This document shows positions 6,931 to 12,522 of a stretch of 12,522 nucleotides of DNA, in pieces. Position numbers and translations under genes: made by a program. Positions within the stretch are counted from its first letter, which is position 1; each line of letters starts with the position of its first letter. The notes beneath the pieces were generated by a model. That model was given only the letters and a program-made list of their open reading frames with translations, did no database searches and was not told the DNA's origin. Source of the DNA: an uncultured Ruminococcus sp. (lineage in GTDB: Bacteria; Bacillota; Clostridia; Oscillospirales; Acutalibacteraceae); contig CADCOZ010000073.1 of the NCBI GenBank assembly GCA_902803125.1, positions 1 through 12,522 on the forward strand. The letters run 5' to 3'.

Positions 6931-8799
6931 ATGTTTACTTGTAAATGCGTATATTGTTTCAGCCACATAAAAAAAGAAGAACTGCTTTTCCGTGTGGCTG
7001 ACCTGATGGAGCGTCTGAAGCCGAAGCCGCAGCCAACGCCGGAGCCTGAAGCACCCGAAGAAAAGGAAACAGACACTTGGTTCAACGAAAATGAAGGGGC
7101 AACGGCTTCTTTTCTCAAAAAGAATGTGATGATAGACGAAGGCGAAGAGGGAGAAGAAGGGGAAGAATATGATGAAAATTCGCCCCTTAATTCACCGATG
7201 GGAGGTCAAGCCTCTGCGGCTTCCCGTCCCTATGGCGGCGGTACGGAGGAATCGATGGATTCCGATGCCCTGATAGACCTGAAAGATGCCTTGGAACAGA
7301 AAAAAGCCGTTTATGAAATGGAATCGAATGTTCAGACACAGCAGGTCAAAGAGGTACTGAAGATATATGATCTTGAATGGAGCGGCCAATCCTATGAGGG
7401 AAAAATATATGTTTCGGAGATTAACCGTTACTGCCCTGTGTGCGGGGAAAAGGTCATTTCCTCTATCGGGAGATGTCCCATCATCACCATTGGGCTTATC
7501 GGTCATCAAGCGGCCGGTAAAACGGTTTATCTTACCATACAGGATTATTTTCTGAGGAAATACAGTGCGATGGAAGATGACGATCAAGACATGATGGTTC
7601 CCGCTGCACAGCGGGATGACCGCAGAAGAGAGTTGACCGTGCCGGGAGGAAGGCTTTACTTTTCACGAGAGGATTCCTATCTGGGTATAACAGAAGAAGG
7701 TCAGGCAGAGGTTGAAATCATTTCGGATGCTTCCAAAAATTTTAACAATGATGCTCGTTTTCCGGACAGTACCGGTTTCATTCCGCCGCCGTATTGTATT
7801 CGGGTGGGTTACCGCAGAAAAGGTGAAAACGTGGAATGCAGTGAATGCGTGGTTTGCTATCGTGATATTATGGGTGAGGTCTATACGACATCCCGACCGG
7901 AGGATTTTGAAAAAGCACGGTTATTTCTTCAGCGAGCCGATGCTTTTTTGGTGCTGACCGATCCGACGGTTTTTTCTTTGGGAGAAGCCTATGGCCATTG
8001 TCGAGATTTTGATAAAAACCTTTCCGAAGGACTCCAGGAGAAAATAAGCAAAATTTTCGAGGGTGTCCAAGGTGTTATCAATAAGCCCTGTGTATTGATG
8101 GTGACCAAACAAGATGAGATTGAGGACTACATTAAGAACCATATTGGCAAGTTATCCGGCTTTTCCATGGCTGATCCCATTGTAGCACCGGGCTTTTCCA
8201 TGGCCTTTTCTAAAGATAGTAATTTTGCGGCGGCCTTTCGTGAGCTGAGCGAAAGCACCCGCAAATGCTTCAAAACCTTCACATACGGTTCTTCTTGGTA
8301 CGCTTTGCTGGATAAGCATTTCGACATTCGTACCATGCCGTTTATTCCGATTACCGCCATTGGCGATGAATGTACGGTTTATGAACACCATTTAGCGGCT
8401 AAGGATGATAAGGGAGAACTGATCAGATTAAGAGAATCACAATATGATGAATGGAAGCGGGAGCAGGAACAGAAAAAAAAGGAACAAGCCCAAAACGGTT
8501 CGCATGACGGTGAGACCGGCCATGCACCCAATCAGCCGGAATTTGAGTTTGTTCCGCCGTCTGCTTATATCGACAGAGCCATCGAGAAGATCAAGCACCG
8601 TTTCCTGTTTCTGCCGCTGCTGTATCTGCTGGATTTCTTCAGTGTCATTCCTCCGATGTTCCGTCCCGAAAGCTATGAAACCGTAGACGTGACCCAAAAA
8701 TGCTGGTTCTTTTTTGAGCGGGTAGTGGGAAGCCATGATACGTTCAGGGACGATTATTTGAATACTTGGTATGAATTTGTGTCCAAGAATAAGGAGTGA
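6931..8799 (+). CDS. TRAFAC-type GTPase with split zinc ribbon (DO-GTPase2-like)
   Basis: G motifs appear in order: a P-loop GHQAAGKT at 191-198, a G3-like DIMG at 312-315 after the strand CVVCYR, a strand LVLTDP at 342-345, a G4-like TKQD at 392-395, and a possible G5 ITAIG at 474-478. It also has cysteine pairs typical of a zinc ribbon: C4, C6, C9 and H12 at the N-terminus, then C168, C171 and C182 just before the P-loop. About 140 residues of proline-rich and very acidic sequence (about 30-50 and 69-80) separate the two halves. Near the C-terminus are a charged helix (EWKREQEQKKKEQ) and a hydrophobic stretch at 558-577 that could touch membrane or a partner. The layout fits the TRAFAC-clade DO-GTPase2 family, described as partnering GAP1 in predicted conflict systems. 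The start ATG has only a weak AGGA at 6916-6919, so coupling to the gene just upstream is likely. GTPase confidence is high; the subfamily name is from memory. Confidence 0.88.
   Translation: MFTCKCVYCFSHIKKEELLFRVADLMERLKPKPQPTPEPEAPEEKETDTWFNENEGATASFLKKNVMIDEGEEGEEGEEYDENSPLNSPMGGQASAASRPYGGGTEESMDSDALIDLKDALEQKKAVYEMESNVQTQQVKEVLKIYDLEWSGQSYEGKIYVSEINRYCPVCGEKVISSIGRCPIITIGLIGHQAAGKTVYLTIQDYFLRKYSAMEDDDQDMMVPAAQRDDRRRELTVPGGRLYFSREDSYLGITEEGQAEVEIISDASKNFNNDARFPDSTGFIPPPYCIRVGYRRKGENVECSECVVCYRDIMGEVYTTSRPEDFEKARLFLQRADAFLVLTDPTVFSLGEAYGHCRDFDKNLSEGLQEKISKIFEGVQGVINKPCVLMVTKQDEIEDYIKNHIGKLSGFSMADPIVAPGFSMAFSKDSNFAAAFRELSESTRKCFKTFTYGSSWYALLDKHFDIRTMPFIPITAIGDECTVYEHHLAAKDDKGELIRLRESQYDEWKREQEQKKKEQAQNGSHDGETGHAPNQPEFEFVPPSAYIDRAIEKIKHRFLFLPLLYLLDFFSVIPPMFRPESYETVDVTQKCWFFFERVVGSHDTFRDDYLNTWYEFVSKNKE
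8791..8796 (+). promoter_or_regulatory. Shine-Dalgarno site indicating a GTG start for the GAP1-like gene
   Basis: AAGGAG ends 8 nt before GTG at 8805, giving an N-terminus of MISQHLMLRC. The alternative GTG at 8796 lies within the end of this site and the stop of the GTPase gene, so it would have no usable ribosome-binding site. An ATG at 8803 meets a stop at once. Confidence 0.7.
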
Positions 8800-8804
8800 T
8801 CCAT

Positions 8805-11800
8805 GTGATTTCTCAGCACTTGATGCTTCGCTGTAAAAAAGGGTTTTACGATAAATCCCTTTTGGCCGGCATGAAAACCGCCGCAGTTTCGGATTCCTGG
8901 ACACAATATACAGCCGGTTTCCGACAGGAGTTGGAAAGCAGTATTGCCAAAGCGGTTCTGCCGGACAATGTGGATACGCCAAACGGCGGCAACAGAGGCC
9001 TTCTTCGTTTGAGTTATCTTGGTGACTGTTTGATCGTGAACCGCATTTTTCGTGTCAGCGATCGGTGTGACTTCCGCGGCAACAGTACGTTTGTTCATTC
9101 CTACTGTATTGATGGCCCTGACAGGGAAAAGGTGTTGGCACAACCGGCGACCCTGTCCCAAATAAAGAGCTTTGACGACTATCAAAGTGTCAATACCCGC
9201 TGCGGCGGTTTGGATACCAATCATCCCATTCCGCTGAATCAATCGCTGGTCATGCCGGATGAAACCGCCTCGTTTTCCAAAGAAGATGTCTTATCCTGCT
9301 GTGGCAAAGACGGCTTGGCTCGTATCATTACAGCGGTTTGTCGGGTTTTATCCGGCAGCGGTGTGCTGTCTGTACTGCTGCCGCCGCTGACAGAAGATAC
9401 CTGGACAAAAGAAGGCGGCAGCTTATTGGGCGAAGAGATCATGCTGTCACTGCTGCAACTCCTGCCGGATTGTTTGTCAAGGTTCTTTAGCGGTATTTCT
9501 TATTGGAATGAAAGCAACAGTTTTTACGGTTTGGAACCGATCAAAATTCGTTTTTGTACGCCCCGTTTCCTGTCTGATTTGAAGAAATATCCGAATATGT
9601 CTTTGATACAGATAACGGATAAAGGTGTACTTTCTTCGGTAAAGCCGTGTTTGTTCGGAGAGTATTTGTGGGATATTCGTAATGACAAAGAAGCGGTTGC
9701 GGCTTTCCACCGCTTTATTCGGGAGCTGTTCGGTGAAGCGGTCGATACAATTGGCAAACCGTCCAAGCTGATGGACACGGTCACACAGCTGTATTGGCAC
9801 CAACATCCGGATGACCCGCTGGCACAAAGTATTGCGGGCGACTTTATTGAGATGTTTGGCGGAAGTCTGAACCGATTCCCCAACATCAGAAACTACTGTC
9901 ATGAGGTCATTCAATATTGTATCGATCATCGCATACGGCTGGACGAGAAGTTTGAAAAAACGCTGAACAGCACCAAAAAGCTGTCCAAACCAATGGTGCA
10001 GTGTCTGATGCAGCAGATTATCAAGGGATGGGCTTCACAAGGCACCATAGACCGCATGACCAAACTGTTGGTTTCTCAGCGATCCCCTACCGCTGAAGCG
10101 ATTTTTAAGGAACAGATTCAGAAATCCGGCCACATATCGCTGATGGAAGATACCATGCTGCGGCTGATGTGTGCCTATTACATTGATGCACAGGAGGAAG
10201 AACTGCCATCGCGTCTGTATCATATTTTGAACGGTGCGGCCATCTGGTTTAATAACGAGCAGGATTATGACCACTACCTGTTTTTACTGCACTGTCTGTT
10301 CAGCACCGAAAGAACTTTTTTATATCTTCCGGATCAGCTGATTTCGCCGGAAGAATGGTATGAACGGAACTGCGACAGAATGATTTATCTTTTCCAAGAA
10401 AATGACCGCTATGCCAAAGCGGTTGGAGAGATTCTGCTATCGCATTATTTGTGCATCAAAAAGAGTACCCACTTTATCCTGTACAGTGAACTGTTATTCA
10501 AGCACTTTTTCCAAAAGGCCAATACCCTTGTTCGCTGTCAGCTGTGCCGACAGGAAACGGTTTTTCGGGTGTTCATCAAACTGTCTATTCCGCTGATTTC
10601 CACCCAAACGGGATGGCGTTATTGGGAATCTGCCTATCGGGAAATGTTGGCCAAGGATTGGGGCTGCTTTCAAAAAACGGATCACTTTCTGGACGATGAA
10701 ACGGTACAGGATCGCTGTATCGGGCTTTGTCGGGTGGAAAGCGCTCGTGTGGCTCTCCGACAGCGTTCCTCGTGGCCAATGATCCGCCGTGTTTTTGCAT
10801 ACACCACACAAACAAGAGATATCTGTCAAATCATTGACTACTTTTACACAAAGGTGATGAACAAAGAGGAAATCCTACAGGATATGTCCGCCGATCCGTG
10901 GATTTATCCCTTTGTGCTGTATCGTATCCACGTTGATAAAACCGCCACAAGGGAAGAACTCATACGGTATGCCAACTGTCTGCTTCAGCGGGAGGACTGT
11001 TTTGACCGTTTGATAGAAGCCGCCGAAGATGAATCCTTTCAAGAGGATGTTCCAAAAGCCGAAAATTCTCCCTTGACCAAGGTGTTGATCAATTATTATT
11101 GGTTTTTCTGGTCTGTTAAATATCCTGCACATAATATTGCCGAGCATGAAACGATAGCGGCCTTGTGTGAAGAAGAAAAACGGCTGGCCCCGCACAGCTT
11201 CGGTAAGGCCATCATGAAATCTTTCGGCCGATTGTTCCCGCTGCATGGATGTTTGCTTGACCTGCCGCCGGAATCGGTATCGTTTGTTAACAACTGCATG
11301 GTAAAGTATCAATGGCAGAACATCTGCGGTTTGGATACGGATGAGGTGGTTCGTTGGCAGTTTCGGGAAATTATTGACCATCTACTGGCAAAAAACAATC
11401 TTGACCCGCAGGATGACAGCCGCCTTGACTGGCGGTATCTGCGTCCCCAAAGAGGACAGCCGGACAGCAGACTGCTTTCGTTACTTCCGTTTATCAAGAA
11501 TAAGCTGGAAGAACAGACGAATAATGATAATGAACCGATTCATGAAGGCTGTGCCATTTTGGCAGTGATTTATGTGCTGTCTATGCAGAGAAGAACGGAT
11601 AAATATGCATGGGTGTATTTGTCCCTGCTGAACTCCGGCAGTCCATCGAGTATGCATTGGCGTTCGGCCGGCTACCTGATGCTGGCTCTGAAATATTTGT
11701 GCATGATGAATGATGACTATTTCGGCAAACTCTACAGCTTTAGAGCAAGCTGTGTCGGCATTTTTGCGGAGAAGCTGATGATTTCGGACGGCAAACAACA

Positions 11801-11969
11801 CGTTCTGGCCACCAAGGGAACTTTTGATCAATATGTCAAAGACCGGTTGGAAACAGAATTGTTTTCCCAATTGAGCAATAAAGCGGCAGAACTTCATGAC
11901 GAAGATTATAAACAGATGTTCCCACAGAAACATCACTTTACGCCCCCGAAGAAAAAGAAAAAAGGATAA
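8805..11969 (+). CDS. GTPase-associated protein 1 (GAP1)-like protein
   Basis: This large 1054-residue protein starts at GTG and lies directly after the TRAFAC GTPase gene (5-nt gap). The N-terminal 100 residues resemble the GAP1 N-terminal domain: an opening QHLMLRCKKGFYDKSLL, then SYLGD at 70-74, and a DFRGNSTFVHSY block at 89-100. That block corresponds to the family pattern of an Arg-Gly pair followed a few residues later by a conserved His. The remaining 900 or so residues are mostly helical, Trp/Tyr/Leu/Cys-rich and without a P-loop, catalytic triad or membrane segment that I can recognise, consistent with the GAP1 middle and C-terminal regions. It ends in a lysine-rich tail (PPKKKKKG). 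GAP1 proteins are proposed partners or regulators of their neighbouring GTPases in predicted conflict systems. The biochemical activity is unknown, and the family call rests on N-terminal pattern plus gene order. Confidence 0.82.
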   Translation: MISQHLMLRCKKGFYDKSLLAGMKTAAVSDSWTQYTAGFRQELESSIAKAVLPDNVDTPNGGNRGLLRLSYLGDCLIVNRIFRVSDRCDFRGNSTFVHSYCIDGPDREKVLAQPATLSQIKSFDDYQSVNTRCGGLDTNHPIPLNQSLVMPDETASFSKEDVLSCCGKDGLARIITAVCRVLSGSGVLSVLLPPLTEDTWTKEGGSLLGEEIMLSLLQLLPDCLSRFFSGISYWNESNSFYGLEPIKIRFCTPRFLSDLKKYPNMSLIQITDKGVLSSVKPCLFGEYLWDIRNDKEAVAAFHRFIRELFGEAVDTIGKPSKLMDTVTQLYWHQHPDDPLAQSIAGDFIEMFGGSLNRFPNIRNYCHEVIQYCIDHRIRLDEKFEKTLNSTKKLSKPMVQCLMQQIIKGWASQGTIDRMTKLLVSQRSPTAEAIFKEQIQKSGHISLMEDTMLRLMCAYYIDAQEEELPSRLYHILNGAAIWFNNEQDYDHYLFLLHCLFSTERTFLYLPDQLISPEEWYERNCDRMIYLFQENDRYAKAVGEILLSHYLCIKKSTHFILYSELLFKHFFQKANTLVRCQLCRQETVFRVFIKLSIPLISTQTGWRYWESAYREMLAKDWGCFQKTDHFLDDETVQDRCIGLCRVESARVALRQRSSWPMIRRVFAYTTQTRDICQIIDYFYTKVMNKEEILQDMSADPWIYPFVLYRIHVDKTATREELIRYANCLLQREDCFDRLIEAAEDESFQEDVPKAENSPLTKVLINYYWFFWSVKYPAHNIAEHETIAALCEEEKRLAPHSFGKAIMKSFGRLFPLHGCLLDLPPESVSFVNNCMVKYQWQNICGLDTDEVVRWQFREIIDHLLAKNNLDPQDDSRLDWRYLRPQRGQPDSRLLSLLPFIKNKLEEQTNNDNEPIHEGCAILAVIYVLSMQRRTDKYAWVYLSLLNSGSPSSMHWRSAGYLMLALKYLCMMNDDYFGKLYSFRASCVGIFAEKLMISDGKQHVLATKGTFDQYVKDRLETELFSQLSNKAAELHDEDYKQMFPQKHHFTPPKKKKKG

Positions 11970-12013
11970 ATCTTTAGGCTGTTTTATGCCTGCTAAGCAA
12001 CGGAAAACCAATC

Positions 12014-12055
12014 AAATCCCCGTAAACCTTGTTGATAAGGTTTACGGGGATTTTT
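12014..12055 (+). terminator. Intrinsic terminator of the five-gene operon
   Basis: A perfect stem pairs ATCCCCGTAAACCTT (12016-12030) with AAGGTTTACGGGGAT (12037-12051) around a GTTGAT loop, extendable by two A-T pairs. It is followed by a short T-run (12051-12055) on the plus strand. It lies 44 nt after the stop of the GAP1-like gene. Because the neighbouring transporter gene converges on it, the same stem may also stop minus-strand transcription, although the T-run on that side is poor. The stretch 12056-12149 shows no gene. Confidence 0.88.
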
Positions 12056-12149
12056 GAAAAAGCAGGATTCTAATGAGGGTTAGCCTGCACACGCTGTCAG
12101 GGTGGGAGCGTCCATCCGTGTATCCAAAGAGGGAAAACAGGTGCGGCGG

Positions 12150-12522
12150 TCAGGTCTTTTTTTTGGCACTGAGTGTTTCTGCAATAAGAATGGCAGAGAA
12201 CAACAGCACACAGCCAATGATTTCCTGTATGCTCATGCGTTCCCCCAGTACCAACGCCCCGGCCAGTACGGCAAAGACAGATTCCAGACTCATCAGCAGG
12301 GAAGCGATAGCGGGGTCGGTGTGTTTCTGTGCGATGATTTGCAGGGTGTAGCCGATACCGCCCGATACAATACCGCAGTATAGAATGGGAACAGCAGCCG
12401 ATACGATTTTATCCCACGTTGGGATTTCCAGTATCCAAGCGGCCACAGCCGAGATGACAGCCGCCGTGATGAATTGTATGACCGAGAGCAGAAGGGGATC
12501 CGCCTGTTTGACAAAATGGTCA
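12150..12522 (-). CDS. EamA-family (DMT superfamily) transporter, C-terminal part, cut by window edge
   Basis: The minus-strand frame stays open to the right edge of the window, so only the last 123 residues or so are seen. They begin DHFVKQADPLLLSVIQF and contain four hydrophobic segments: PLLLSVIQFITAAVISAV, VSAAVPILYCGIVSGGIGY, a pair around DPAIASLLMSLESVFAVLAG, and IIGCVLLFSAILIAE, ending in a short basic tail. The pattern with SLESVFAVLAG followed by LVLGERMS is typical of the second EamA repeat of ten-helix drug/metabolite transporters of the inner membrane. The substrate cannot be told. It converges on the operon and has no evident functional link to it. A GTG at 12444-12446 is not the start, since the homologous sequence continues upstream. 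Confidence 0.9.
   Translation of the reverse strand, partial: DHFVKQADPLLLSVIQFITAAVISAVAAWILEIPTWDKIVSAAVPILYCGIVSGGIGYTLQIIAQKHTDPAIASLLMSLESVFAVLAGALVLGERMSIQEIIGCVLLFSAILIAETLSAKKKT

Noticed and set aside
8437..8982. Minus-strand open frame of 181 codons opposite the end of the GTPase gene and the start of the GAP1-like gene
   Set aside because: It lies wholly antisense to two well-supported genes, has no convincing ribosome-binding site and has no recognisable domain.
11481..12011. Minus-strand open frame of 176 codons opposite the end of the GAP1-like gene
   Set aside because: It is antisense to a supported coding region and its composition reads as a shadow frame.
12062..12087. GCAGG...CCTGC inverted repeat downstream of the operon terminator
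   Set aside because: A 5-bp stem with a loop of about 17 nt is too weak to support as a second terminator or regulatory site.
12444..12446. GTG as the start of the EamA transporter on the minus strand
   Set aside because: The frame is open further to the window edge, and the upstream residues continue a typical EamA membrane segment, so the gene is simply truncated by the window.

Overview
The window looks like a moderate-GC bacterial chromosome segment, most likely from a Clostridia-type Bacillota. The grounds are strong AGGAGG ribosome-binding sites, tightly packed co-directional genes, and a family combination I associate mainly with Clostridia. No phage, transposon, tRNA, rRNA or CRISPR sequence was seen, and I cannot name the species.

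Layout. Positions 53-11969 hold five plus-strand genes that read as one operon: (1) a 1353-residue tubulin/FtsZ-like GTP-binding protein; (2) a 607-residue protein of unknown family; (3) a 254-residue beta-strand-rich protein; (4) a 622-residue TRAFAC-type GTPase with a split zinc ribbon and an intact P-loop; (5) a 1054-residue protein resembling GTPase-associated protein 1 (GAP1). Genes 2 to 5 are tightly coupled (ATGA overlap, then 6-nt and 5-nt gaps). Gene 1 is separated from gene 2 by 225 nt full of inverted repeats. A near-perfect intrinsic terminator at 12014-12055 closes the operon. Beyond it, a minus-strand EamA-type (drug/metabolite) transporter runs out of the right edge and appears unrelated.

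How the genes may work together. TRAFAC GTPases paired with GAP1 proteins have been proposed, from comparative genomics by Burroughs and Aravind, to be nucleotide-dependent prokaryotic conflict (defence) systems. The addition here of a tubulin-like protein suggests a two-GTPase machine: a possibly polymerising tubulin homologue, a GTPase switch, a large helical GAP1 partner and two accessory subunits, all apparently cytoplasmic. This role is inference and nothing in the sequence proves immunity. No nuclease, toxin or other obvious effector was recognised, so the output of the system is unknown.

Regulatory signals. Immediately upstream of the gene 1 ribosome-binding site are five heptamer units (three exact TTATTCT, two variants), a possible slippage-prone tract. 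The gene 1/gene 2 spacer can form a long hairpin followed by a cascade of overlapping hairpins, the last of which can pair with the gene 2 ribosome-binding site. No convincing sigma-70 promoter was seen, so the operon promoter probably lies left of the window.
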